Assembly (NCBI RefSeq): GCF_016718685.1
Contig: NZ_JADKCX010000024.1
Coordinates: 1-64,000, forward strand
Source of the DNA: Haliscomenobacter sp.
Lineage (GTDB): Bacteria > Bacteroidota > Bacteroidia > Chitinophagales > Saprospiraceae
Length of the DNA stretch: 64,000 nucleotides
Reading direction: 5' to 3'
The notes under the pieces were generated by a model, which made no database searches, was not told where the DNA came from, and worked only from the letters and a program-made list of their open reading frames with translations. Shown here piece after piece: positions 20,242-29,213 of the stretch. How positions within the stretch are numbered: the stretch's first letter is position 1; each line of letters begins with the position of its first letter. A program made the translations under genes and the position numbers.

Positions 20242-21804
20242 TTAAGCTGATATTTTTATCCCTCCTACCCAGGTCTCGATAACTTTAAGGTCAGTCAAGG
20301 CAGCTGCTTTTACCTGGAAAGGATTTTGATCCAAAACAATAAAATCTGCCCATTTCCCCGGACTTAAATCTCCGTTGGTTTCTTCGGAACCAGTCACTTG
20401 TGCTGCACCGAGGGTGTAAGCATGAAGTGCTTCCGCAAGGTCAATTCGCTCTTCACCCGCAATGAGTTCCCCTTGCACATCCACCCTTTCGATGGCATTG
20501 CGTATACCCATCAAGGGGTTGAAATCACTGACCACCGGAGCATCAGATGAAAAGGCCAAACGTACGCCCGCGTCCAATACACTCCGGTAGGGGTAAACGC
20601 GCTGAAGGTAAACGTCGGGAAGGTATTTGCGGAAATTAGGCCCCAATTCATACAAAAAGATGGGTTGTGAAACACAACTTACATTCAAGTCCCGCATCAG
20701 CTGCAAATGATCCTTGGAAGGCAAACCGAGGTGCTCAATGCGGTGTGATAGAGCTTGCGCTTTATGTCGATCAAGTTGGGCATAAATCCTCAAGACCTGT
20801 TCAATCGCTGCATCACCAATGGCATGCGTAGCCATGCGCAATCCGGCAGCTTGTGCGCTACGCGCCAAATCAAGGAAAAAATCATCGGCCAGGCGCAACA
20901 TTCCCCGTTCCTTGCCTCCCCGGTAAGGCGCAAACAGCGCTGCGGTTTTTCCGCTAAGCCCCCCATCGGCAAAAAGTTTGACGGTATCGACGTTCAAAAA
21001 ATCGGAATGATAGGGTTCCGGGAGTGGTAAGGCGGTATTGCCTCCATCCGGCACCAAAATCGGAATGGCGTTGATGCGGATTTTCAACTCGCCTGCGGTA
21101 TCCAGGGCTTTGTACACAGCCAACAAATCGGGCATCACCGCCGGATCCGTTGCCGAAGTGATGCCTTTGTGCAAGAGGGCATCCTGTGCCGCCAAAATCA
21201 TCTCACGGTAAGCAGCAGGGTTGGGCGGAGGAATCAGTCGGGTGACCATGCCCAGCGCCGTTTCCGTCAATACACCAGATGGATTTCCCATGGCATCTAG
21301 CCTGACTTCACCACCCGGTGGCGGGCTGAGGTTAGGCAACAAATCTAAGGCCACTGAGTTGACCACCCCGATATGCGCACAAGTACGGATGACGTAACAA
21401 GGCCGATCTGGTACAGCCTGATCCAGATCATATCGATCGGGCATGCGGCCTTCCGCCATCAGGGCTTCGTTGAATCCACGAGCTAAAATCCAGGGTCTCT
21501 GAGGGTTTTGCGCAGCAAAATCCCTAAGGCGATCCTGCATTTCCGCAATGCTGCGCACCCCGCGTAGATCGAGCAGGTACGTCAACAAATCGCCTACTTT
21601 CCAGATGTGGATGTGCGGGTCTTGAAACCCTGGGAAAAGGCTTTTGCCTTGCAGGTCATAATGTGTTACACCTGGGCCTGCTTGGGTCAGCAATGTTTCC
21701 AAAAACCCGGTCCCCGCTACTTTCCCTGCTTTGATCCAAAGTGCCTCAACCGTGCTTTCGGTGGCAGTTGGGTGGATATTACCATTGTAGAAAATGTAGT
21801 TCAT
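20242..21804 (-). CDS. Amidohydrolase (YtcJ-like, amidohydrolase family 3)
   Basis: 520 residues, cytosolic. Metal-site motifs of the family are visible: PGFQDPHIHIW (first HxH), THAIGDAAI, HRIEHLG, and FSSDAPV with the metal Asp. The C-terminal GKWADFIVLDQNPF closes the small beta domain. Such enzymes hydrolyse N-acyl or cyclic amide bonds; the substrate here is unknown. It lies 74 bases after an aminotransferase on the same strand, at the downstream end of the amino-acid catabolic locus, so it may supply an amine substrate. The gene is intact. Confidence 0.9.
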   Translation of the reverse strand: MNYIFYNGNIHPTATESTVEALWIKAGKVAGTGFLETLLTQAGPGVTHYDLQGKSLFPGFQDPHIHIWKVGDLLTYLLDLRGVRSIAEMQDRLRDFAAQNPQRPWILARGFNEALMAEGRMPDRYDLDQAVPDRPCYVIRTCAHIGVVNSVALDLLPNLSPPPGGEVRLDAMGNPSGVLTETALGMVTRLIPPPNPAAYREMILAAQDALLHKGITSATDPAVMPDLLAVYKALDTAGELKIRINAIPILVPDGGNTALPLPEPYHSDFLNVDTVKLFADGGLSGKTAALFAPYRGGKERGMLRLADDFFLDLARSAQAAGLRMATHAIGDAAIEQVLRIYAQLDRHKAQALSHRIEHLGLPSKDHLQLMRDLNVSCVSQPIFLYELGPNFRKYLPDVYLQRVYPYRSVLDAGVRLAFSSDAPVVSDFNPLMGIRNAIERVDVQGELIAGEERIDLAEALHAYTLGAAQVTGSEETNGDLSPGKWADFIVLDQNPFQVKAAALTDLKVIETWVGGIKISA

Positions 21805-21877
21805 TGGCAGCAGTAATTAATTGATATCCGACAGGAATTCAGCGCGAGAACAGCTGTTCATGTTAAGAATCGCTAGA

Positions 21878-23276
21878 TTATCCTAAAAGTCCCCGTTTTT
21901 CATGCGCCCGCCGAATCGCGTCCTCCAGCACCAACAAGCCTCGGCCAATTGATTGCGGGTGATGACCAGCGGTGGCAACAAACGGATGCAGTTGGAATAC
22001 AAACCAGCACGAATGAGCAGGATACCATGGGCAGTTGCGTCTTTGATGATTTCCAGGGTCAACTCAGGGTCGGGAGTTTTGCTGTGACGGTCTTTGACAA
22101 ACTCCACCAAACGCATCGCTCCCAACCCCCGCACATCGCCCACGAGCGGATATTTCTTTTTCCAGGACTCCAGGGTTCGGCGCATCTGCTCCCCTACCCT
22201 CTCCGTTTTTTGCTGAAACCCACTGCTGATGATGGTTTTGACCGCCTCAATGGCCGCTACACAAGCAACGGGCTGCCGCCGTAGGTTCCCCTATGCCGCC
22301 GGGGTGGGGTGAATCCATGATTTCCGCTTTGCCAATCAGGGCAGCAATGGGCATGCCCGCGCCCATACTTTTAGCCGTAGTGATCATATCCGGGGTGACT
22401 CCGGCGTGCTCACAGGCCCAAAGTTTCCCGCACGCCCCATGCCACATTGGATTTCATCAAAATCAACACGATGCCATGCTGGTCGGCTACGTCCCGTAGT
22501 TTTTGCAAAAAAGGCGCTGGAACCGGAATAAAGCCCCCTTCGCCCAAGACGGGTTCGATGAGAATGGCGGCTACCGCGCTGGGATCCACTTGCGAGATCA
22601 GGGCTTCGTCAATGCGTGCGATGCAATAATCAAGGTATTTCTGGGCGCTCATGCCTTCGGGAACGCGGTACATATTGGGCGCAGGCAAGCGGTAAATGTC
22701 GCTGACCATAGAGCCAAAACCTTTTTTGAACAGGTTGTATTTACTGGTCAAACTCAGGGTGAGGTGGGTGCGCCCGTGGTACGCGCCTTCAAACACAATG
22801 ACCGCTGGCCGCTGGGTGTAGTACTTGGCAATGTTGATGGCATTTTCCACCGCTTCGGAACCTGAATTACAGAGCAAGGTTTTTTTTGCAAAATCCCCTG
22901 GCGCGATGCGGTTGAGCAACTCCGCCAACTGGATCGGTGCCTCCATCGTGGTAACAATTTGGCAGGTGTGGATGAACTTGTCCAATTGCCGCTTCACTGC
23001 ATTGACCACATTGCTGGGTGAGTGGCCCACATTGATCATGCCGATGCCTCCGGCAAAGTCGAGCAGGGTGTTTCCATCCACATCTTTGATCACGGCACCT
23101 CGTGCTGAGTCGACCACTACATCGGTTGATCGGGCTGCCCCAGCGGGCAGGGCTGCTACTCTGCGGGCGAGTACTTCCTGGCTTTTGGGGCCGGGAATGG
23201 CGGTCAACAGCTGGATGCTATTTTTGGTTTTGGTTTCCATATCTTCTAAATTTGATTTGATCAACACAAATGGCAA
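21878..23276 (-). CDS. Class III (omega-amino acid) aminotransferase, several frameshifts
   Basis: PLP-dependent aminotransferase related to 4-aminobutyrate transaminase, about 467 residues when repaired. One-base losses are needed near 22456 (restores ILDEIQCGMG), 22424 (AGKLWACEHAG), 22283 (GGIGGTYGGSP), 22269 (SPVACVAAIEAVKT) and 21933 (LAEGLLVLEDAIRRAHEKR); the stop is then TAA at 21878. Visible motifs are LDFAGGIGMINVGHSP, GSEAVENAINIAKY, the PLP aspartate in LDE, and the Schiff-base lysine in TTAKSMGAGMPIA. It is the most damaged gene in the window. A second aminotransferase lies at 25598. It follows the GNAT gene by 111 bases. Confidence 0.85.
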
Positions 23277-23360
23277 TTCACCACGAGATTCACGGATTTA
23301 CACCACAGATTCCAATAAACACGATTTTATACAGCTGTCGTGAAAATCTTGCGAATCTTG
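23277..23360. repeat. Imperfect inverted repeat between the aminotransferase and GNAT genes
   Basis: ATTCACCACGAGATTCACGG near 23276 is an imperfect inverted match to GAATCTTGGTGAA near 23350, with a CCACAGATT core between. It resembles the CACAGATT-type palindrome at 26969-27019, so it may belong to the same dispersed intergenic family. Confidence 0.45.
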
Positions 23361-23387
23361 GTGAAATTAAACTAACCCCCAGGCAAA

Positions 23388-24044
23388 TCACACTTCTTTT
23401 TCTACCGCCAAAATCATCAACACCCCCCCATTGCCACATTGGGGGTCATCGAGATAATGGTGAATCAAGCGTTGGGGTTCAGCACCCATGCGCATTTGAG
23501 TACCCACGGTGGGGTCATATATTTTTCCCGCCAGCAATTGTTGGTAATACGCATCCAGGCTCATTTCAGGAGCGTAATTGGCATAGCCATTGGGCATTCC
23601 TACGATGATCTGCCCTTTGAGTCCAAGCTGTCGGCAAATCTCCTGGCGGGCGCGGTACAGCTGCCGCGCCAAGCCCCGACCCCGATAATCGGGATGAACC
23701 CCCATGTCCATGCCATAGAGCCAATCGCCCTCTGGCTCGTGGGTATTCAGCCACAAGTTATCCGACACCTCCAAAAAAGTATGGTCTTCCAAGCTGAAGT
23801 GGTAGCGGATCGAACTGGTCATGCCGATCACTTTTTCGCCATCCAATACCACCAATTGCCCGGCTGGAAAAACCTCCAGGTGGTGCAGATAATGGCGTTC
23901 AGCCATGCGCTCTGCTTCGGCGAGGCTTGGAAAAACGATGCGTTGCAAGGCATCCAAAGCCACGGCGTGCTGCGCTTCGGTTTGCTGGATGATCAAGCCC
24001 TGATCCAATATTTTTTTATACACCTTTCTAGCTTTAAAGGTCAC
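23388..24044 (-). CDS. GNAT-family N-acetyltransferase
   Basis: 218 residues. The acetyl-CoA loop is MGVHPDYRGRGLARQLY, in a normal GNAT position (about residues 113-130). It starts inside the last 11 bases of the upstream aldehyde dehydrogenase, so translation is probably coupled. Its place between an aldehyde dehydrogenase and an aminotransferase suggests it acetylates an amine or amino-acid intermediate of that pathway, but the acceptor cannot be read from the sequence. The gene is intact. Confidence 0.88.
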   Translation of the reverse strand: MTFKARKVYKKILDQGLIIQQTEAQHAVALDALQRIVFPSLAEAERMAERHYLHHLEVFPAGQLVVLDGEKVIGMTSSIRYHFSLEDHTFLEVSDNLWLNTHEPEGDWLYGMDMGVHPDYRGRGLARQLYRARQEICRQLGLKGQIIVGMPNGYANYAPEMSLDAYYQQLLAGKIYDPTVGTQMRMGAEPQRLIHHYLDDPQCGNGGVLMILAVEKEV

Positions 24045-25464
24045 CGATACTGATCAATTTTTTTTCCAGATACTCGTGTAAACCTTCTTCGCCACATTCG
24101 TAACCCAGGCCACTTTGTTTCCAGCCGCCAAAGGGGGCTTCGGTGGCGTGCGCGGCCCATTCGTTGATGCCGACAATGCCAAATTCGAGGGCTTCTGACA
24201 CTTTGATGGAAGTACGTAAGTCGTTGGTCCAAAGGTAGCTGGCCAAGCCGTATTCGGTGTCGTTGGCCAGGGAAATGGCCTCTTCCGTGCTGGCAAATGG
24301 GGTGATGCCCATCACCGGACCAAATACTTCTTTGCGGAAAATGTCCTGCTCCGGTGTGACATCCGAGAGTACCGTAGGGCTATAAAAAAAGCCTTTATCA
24401 AACTGCGTGGGACGATTTCCGCCAGTGCTCAGTTTAGCTCCCTGGGCGATGCTGTTTTGTACAACTTGCTCCACTTGTTCGCGTTGACGGGCATTGATCA
24501 GGGGGCCAATTTGGGTATTCGCATCCTGACCATCGCCCAGTTTCAATTGCGCCATATGCGCGCTGACACGTTCGACAAAATCAGCGTAAATATCCTGGTG
24601 TACCAAAAAGCGCTGCGGCGACACACAAACTTGGCCACAATTGCGGGATTTGGCCAGAGCCGCGCTTTTGGCCACCGCTTCAAGATTTACATCGGGAAAA
24701 ATCAAACAGGGTGCATTGCCACCCAATTCCAAAGAGAGTTTGGTATTGGTGCGGGAGGCGCCTTCCAGCAGAAGTTTGCCTACCCGGGTACTGCCTACAA
24801 AGTGGATTTTGCGCACTTCAGGACGCGCCAACATCGTTTCGCCTATTTCGGTGGCATTGCCCAGTAACAGATTTGCTACACCAGCCGGGATGCCCGCCGC
24901 TACCAGCAATTCCATCAAGGCCATGGCCGTGAGGGGGGTGTATTCGCTGGGTTTGGCCACAATGGTACAGCCAGCGGCCAGGGCAGCCGCCCATACCCGA
25001 CAGAGGTTCCAAACCGGAAAATTCCAGGCAGTGATGATGCCCACCACCCCAATGGGTTGGGCAATGACCGACATCCGTTTGTTGTTGCGACTAGCGGGAA
25101 TGACCCGCCCATAATTGCGTTTGGCTTCTTCGGCGTACCACTCAAAAAACTGAGCAGCGACCACCCATTCGCCGACGGCCTCGGCCATGGGTTTTCCCGC
25201 TTCGGACACCGTGATCTGCGCCAGTTCTTTGCTGCGTGTGCGCATCAGGTCTGCCACTTTTTTCAGGATGTCGGCGCGTTGCCACGCGTTGGTATTTTTC
25301 CAAACAGGAAAAGCGGCCTGGGCGACATCAACTGCTAGCTGGGCATCGGCAGTGCCACCAAAAGGCACACTGGTTATGACGGCTTCCGTAGCGGGGTTGA
25401 CGACGGGCCAGGTGTCGCCAGAGAGGGCGTCGAGCCAGGTGCCGTTGATGTGGTTTTTATTCAT
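24034..25464 (-). CDS. NAD(P)-dependent aldehyde dehydrogenase (succinate-semialdehyde dehydrogenase-like)
   Basis: 476 residues, cytosolic. The ALDH signatures are complete: cofactor-binding WNFPVWNLCRVWAAALAAGC, FVGSTRVGKLL, general-base Glu in LSLELGGNAP, catalytic Cys in NCGQVCVSPQRF, and KEVFGPVMGI. The C-terminal KQSGLGYECGEEGLHEYLE matches the succinate-semialdehyde group. It oxidises a semialdehyde, probably that made by one of the two flanking aminotransferases. The downstream GNAT start overlaps its end by 11 bases. Intact. A second, distinct ALDH lies at 27069-28433. Confidence 0.93.
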   Translation of the reverse strand: MNKNHINGTWLDALSGDTWPVVNPATEAVITSVPFGGTADAQLAVDVAQAAFPVWKNTNAWQRADILKKVADLMRTRSKELAQITVSEAGKPMAEAVGEWVVAAQFFEWYAEEAKRNYGRVIPASRNNKRMSVIAQPIGVVGIITAWNFPVWNLCRVWAAALAAGCTIVAKPSEYTPLTAMALMELLVAAGIPAGVANLLLGNATEIGETMLARPEVRKIHFVGSTRVGKLLLEGASRTNTKLSLELGGNAPCLIFPDVNLEAVAKSAALAKSRNCGQVCVSPQRFLVHQDIYADFVERVSAHMAQLKLGDGQDANTQIGPLINARQREQVEQVVQNSIAQGAKLSTGGNRPTQFDKGFFYSPTVLSDVTPEQDIFRKEVFGPVMGITPFASTEEAISLANDTEYGLASYLWTNDLRTSIKVSEALEFGIVGINEWAAHATEAPFGGWKQSGLGYECGEEGLHEYLEKKLISIGDL

Positions 25465-25466
25465 AA

Positions 25467-25625
25467 GTTGAAAAGTTTAGGGTTGAAAAGTTGAAGAGAA
25501 GTTGAAAGTTGTTGGGTTGGAAAGACCAAAACTACATTGCTTCTTTGGGGGTTCTAAATAACCAAGAATTAAACCTCAAATACTGCATTACCAAACCTCA
25601 ACACCCCAACTTTAAACTTTTCAAC
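25467..25625. repeat. Inverted repeat built from AAGTTGAA octamers
   Basis: Upstream of the ALDH start, repeated AAGTTGAA-type units (25467-25515) face CAACTTTAAACTTTTCAA near 25605-25622. The right arm reaches into the 3' end of the neighbouring aminotransferase gene. It belongs to the octamer hairpin group seen at 32.8 kb. Confidence 0.6.
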
Positions 25626-26911
25626 AATTTCAGCAGCTCTTCCCGCATGATCTCCAACCCCTTTTTCAACATCGGCTGGCTGATCACCAAAGGACAAAGT
25701 ACTCGAATCACGTTGCCGTACACCCCCGCACTGATCAAAAACAGGCCACGCGCCGCACAAGCCGTTACCAGGTTTTTGGTCAATTCCGGGTCGGGTAAAT
25801 TGGGGTTTTGGTTTTTGACCAATTCGATGGCGACCATTGCCCCGAGTCCACGAACCTCGCCGATGGCAGGGCATTCTTTTTTCAGTTTGTTGAAAAAATT
25901 CAGAAGGGTTTTGCCCACTTGTTCGCCCTTGCGGTTGATGTCGATTTGTTGCATGTATTCGATCGAAGCTAGTGCTCCAGCGCAGGCTACTGGGTTCCCG
26001 GCATAGGTGCCGCCAAGTGTGCCGGGCAGGGCTTTGTCCATCACCTCGGCTTTGCCCATTACGGCGGCGATCGGGATACCCGAACCCATTGACTTGGCCC
26101 AGGTGGAAATATCGGGGATGACGCCATAGTGCTCGTAAGCAGCCCATTTTCCAGTACGGCCAAAGCCGGATTGTACCTCGTCCAAAATCAGGAGGATGCC
26201 ATGTTGTTTGCAGATTTCGTGCAAGCCTTGCAGGTACCGCGGAGGCACGATATAAAAGCCTCCCTCACCTTGTACGGGTTCGAGGATGACTGCGGCTACA
26301 TTGTCAGGCGCAACCACGGTGCTCAGGTATTTTTTGAAATTCTCCAGTTCCTGCTCCACAAAAGCATCGAATGCCTGACCATGTCCATTGTGGTAATAAT
26401 CGGGGAAGGGCAAGCGGTATATTTCGGGAGCAAAAGGGCCGCATCCCGTTTTGTAACTCACCTTGGAAGTTAAACTCATGCCCATGAGTGTACGCCCGTG
26501 AAAACCTCCGGTATAGCAGATGATGCCCTGACGACCTGTGGCCTGGCGGGCAATTTTTACGGCGTTTTCCACCGCTTCGGCACCCGTGCTGACAAACATT
26601 ACTTTGGTTGCTTCGCCATGGGGCAAAATTTCGACCAGCTTTTCTGCCAACAGTACATAAGGCTCGTGGGTGAGCACGTTAAAAAAAGTATGCATCAGGG
26701 TCTGCGCCTGTTTAGCGATGGCCCGGCTGACGGGTGTGGGGCAATGCCCAGCATTGAGCACGCCGATGCCGCCGCTAAAATCGATGTACTCCACTCCCTC
26801 GGCATCGTAAAATACGGCTCCTTTGGCGGAAGCGGCGTTGAGCGTGGAAGTGGTGTACATGGCCTTTGGCAGCACGCGGTTGCGGCGCTCCATCAATTCT
26901 TTGGATGTCAT
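25598..26911 (-). CDS. Class III aminotransferase (4-aminobutyrate transaminase-like)
   Basis: 437 residues, cytosolic PLP enzyme, intact. Motifs: IDFSGGIGVLNAGHCP, STGAEAVENAVKIAR, YTGGFHGRTLMGMSLT, the PLP aspartate in LLILDEVQSGFGRTG, and the Schiff-base lysine in TWAKSMGSGIPIAAVMG. The strong match to GabT-type enzymes suggests a terminal omega-amine donor such as 4-aminobutyrate, with a semialdehyde product for the adjacent dehydrogenases. The last residues of the gene overlap the right arm of an octamer repeat. Beta-alanine, 5-aminovalerate or putrescine are alternative donors. Confidence 0.93.
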   Translation of the reverse strand: MTSKELMERRNRVLPKAMYTTSTLNAASAKGAVFYDAEGVEYIDFSGGIGVLNAGHCPTPVSRAIAKQAQTLMHTFFNVLTHEPYVLLAEKLVEILPHGEATKVMFVSTGAEAVENAVKIARQATGRQGIICYTGGFHGRTLMGMSLTSKVSYKTGCGPFAPEIYRLPFPDYYHNGHGQAFDAFVEQELENFKKYLSTVVAPDNVAAVILEPVQGEGGFYIVPPRYLQGLHEICKQHGILLILDEVQSGFGRTGKWAAYEHYGVIPDISTWAKSMGSGIPIAAVMGKAEVMDKALPGTLGGTYAGNPVACAGALASIEYMQQIDINRKGEQVGKTLLNFFNKLKKECPAIGEVRGLGAMVAIELVKNQNPNLPDPELTKNLVTACAARGLFLISAGVYGNVIRVLCPLVISQPMLKKGLEIMREELLKLLKSLKLGC

Positions 26912-26968
26912 GCTTTGAACTTTTCCAACACGATCGTACTTTTAAATTTACAGATTAAACAGGTTTTT

Positions 26969-27019
26969 CGCAGATTTTACACAGATTTTTTCTGTGTAAA
27001 ATCCGTGATTTCATCTGCG
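26969..27019. repeat. Palindromic CACAGATT intergenic element
   Basis: GATTTTACACAGA (26973-26985) pairs perfectly with TCTGTGTAAAATC (26991-27003), a 13-base stem with a 5-base loop. CGCAGAT (26969-26975) and ATCTGCG (27013-27019) offer an alternative outer pairing. It sits between two same-strand catabolic genes and has no U tract typical of a terminator. It is probably a dispersed extragenic palindrome. Confidence 0.65.
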
Positions 27020-27068
27020 TGAACTCTGTGTGAACTAAAAATATTCAGCAGTGTATATTTCCTTTCTG

Positions 27069-28433
27069 TTAATTGACATAATGGGTTTTCACCGTACAGA
27101 ATTCCTTGATGCCTGCTTCCGCAAGTTCCCGACCATAACCCGATTTTTTTCACCCCCCCAATCGGCAAACGGGAATCAGAACGTACCACGGCATTGACAA
27201 AAACACTACCTACTTCCAATTGGCAAGCGAGCGTTTTGGCTTTGTCCAGGTCTTGTGTCCAAATGGCTGCACTAAGCCCGTAGCGGGAAAGATTGGCCAA
27301 ATGGATGGCTTCTTGTTCTGAGCTAAACGAAGTGATGGTCGCCAAAGGGCCAAAGGTCTCTTCCCGAAAAGCTACCGAATCGGGACTGACATTATCGAGC
27401 AGGGTGGGTGCAAAATTGCAGCCCTCGCGCACACCACCGCAGAGCAGCGTCGCGCCTTGAGCCAAGGCCTTTTGCAATTGGCGTTCCAAACCCTCGGCTA
27501 AATCCAGCCGAGCCAGAGGTCCCAATTTGGTTGCTGGATCAAGCGGATCACCTTGTTTGAGGGCTTGAATCAAGTGCAATACTTTATCGGTGAAAGCGGC
27601 TTTTACGTCCTGATGCACCAAAAACGTTTGGCGGCAATGCAGACCTGTCCGGCGTTCATCATGCGCGACTGTACGGCAGCAGCAGCGGCTTTATCCAAAT
27701 CAGCATCGGGCAGCACAATCAGCGCATCGCTACCGCCAAGTTCCAATACCGATTTTTTGAGGTGACTTCCTGCCAGTGCTGCCACCGAAGCACCCGCCCG
27801 TTCACTGCCCGTAAGGGTGACCATGCCCACCCGGTCATCGGCTACCAGGCCTTGCACGGCATCCACATCGGCAATGAGCGCCTGGAATACGCCTTCGGGG
27901 AAACCGGCAGCACGGAATGCGGTTTCGATGGCCAAGGCGCAACCAAAAACATTGGGGGCGTGCTTGAGCAGCGTGACATTACCCGCCATCAGTGCCGGCA
28001 CTCCGTAGCGAAAAACTTGCCAAAAGGGGAAATTCCAAGGCATGATGGCCAGGATGATGCCGATGGGTTCGTAGCTGACTCCGCTGTAATAAGTGGCATC
28101 GGTGGGAATGGCTTCATCCTGCAAGAGGGCTTCGGCGTGTTGGGCGTAGTAAGTGCATTGACCGGCGCATTTTTCAATTTCGCCGAGTGATTCGGGCAGT
28201 ATTTTGCCCATTTCCTCAGTCATCAGCAGGGCGAGTTCGGCTTTGTGCTCGCGCAGGTACTGCGCCAGCTGCTCAAAACAGCTTGCTCTTTCCGCAAAAC
28301 TTCGAGCGGCCCATTCGCGTTGGGCGATTTCGGCCCATTCCAGTTTGACTTCGAGTTGGACTGCGCTGGCTTCCATGTATTCACCGACGATTTCCTGGGT
28401 GTAGGGGTTGAGAGACTTGAAGAATTTTGGCAT
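27069..28433 (-). CDS. NAD-dependent succinate-semialdehyde dehydrogenase-like aldehyde dehydrogenase (two frameshifts)
   Basis: About 454 residues when repaired. One T is missing near 27627 (AKRF-LVHQDVKAAF) and one A is extra near 27147 (GGVKKSGYGRELAEAGIKEF), after which the stop is TAA at 27069. Motifs: MPWNFPFWQVFRYGVPALMA, LTGSERAGASVA, Glu in VLELGGSDA, catalytic Cys in NAGQVCIAAKRF, and REETFGPLATI. This is the shorter ALDH type common in Bacteroidota. It leads the gene string ending at the amidohydrolase and follows the Lrp-type regulator gene. Substrate assignment rests on family resemblance only. Confidence 0.87.
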
Positions 28434-28456
28434 GATGTTGTTTACCTTTTCCCACT

Positions 28457-28516
28457 CCCACGACTAAAGTCATGGGTTAGGTTATGTGTGGCCTCCCACG
28501 ACTGAAGTCGTGGGTT
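28457..28516. repeat. Two REP-like palindromes (CCCACGACT...AGTCGTGGG)
   Basis: CCCACGACTAAAGTCATGGG (28457-28476) and CCCACGACTGAAGTCGTGGG (28495-28514) are 38 bases apart. The second is a near-perfect palindrome and the first carries one mismatch. Such short GC-rich palindromes resemble REP elements mobilised by IS200/IS605-like (RAYT) transposases; no such transposase gene is in the window. Confidence 0.75.
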
Positions 28517-28584
28517 GGCGAGGTTTGTTTAAAATTTATGTATTCATTCTGTTTGTACAATTTTGCAAGCTGGCGCCCCACACC

Positions 28585-29079
28585 CTAACTCACACTCACA
28601 CCCACATCCGATCTCCCCGATCTACCCCATTTATAGACTTTCAGGTACATGTTGATTTCGTATTTGCGCACGTGGCTGATTTTGTCCATTTGGTTGCGCA
28701 AAATTTCCATCAAGTGGGTATTGTCACGGCACATGACGTTGATTTCCAATTGAAAATCACCGGTACGGAGCGCGAGAAAGCTGACCTCGGGCAGCTCCAG
28801 CAGTTCCTGTGCCACCCTTTCCACATTGGCCACGGTATCCACTTGCACTTGAATGGCGGCGTAGGCGTTGAGTCCTACCCTTTCCGGTTCTACCCGGCCA
28901 ACAATGGTGAGGATGCCACAATCAACGAGGTTCATGTAGCGCTTGCTGATGGTGCTTACCGCCATCCCCATTTCTTTGGCCAGGTCAGAAAAAGATTTTC
29001 GACCATCTGCTTGCAAGGATTGCAAAATGATCTGGTCAATTTCGTCTGGTTGGTAATGATTTGAATTGGTGTTTTCCAA
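28585..29079 (-). CDS. Lrp/AsnC-family transcriptional regulator
   Basis: About 164 residues with an N-terminal winged helix (DEIDQIILQSLQADGRKSFSD; recognition helix near MAVSTISKRYMNL) and a C-terminal RAM ligand domain. I chose the TTG at 29077-29079. The longer GTG start at 29157 adds 26 residues unlike the family and lies upstream of a likely promoter. It sits between the catabolic genes on its own strand and a divergent GntP-type permease, so it probably regulates one or both in response to an amino acid. That is inference from position. Confidence 0.87.
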   Translation of the reverse strand: MENTNSNHYQPDEIDQIILQSLQADGRKSFSDLAKEMGMAVSTISKRYMNLVDCGILTIVGRVEPERVGLNAYAAIQVQVDTVANVERVAQELLELPEVSFLALRTGDFQLEINVMCRDNTHLMEILRNQMDKISHVRKYEINMYLKVYKWGRSGRSDVGVSVS

Positions 29080-29213
29080 TGTGGGTTGTATTATTGGAGT
29101 AAAAATATACAATCCTGTGAAAGGAGTGTGATCATGGAGAAAAAATTTTGATTTCACTGGTCGAAAATCGAATTTTTTTTGAACACCTTGCGCTTTTAAG
29201 CAAAATATCGCCT

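Noticed and set aside
22247..22447. Separate small gene between the two larger aminotransferase fragments
   Set aside because: It is the internal part of one broken aminotransferase, including its PLP lysine.
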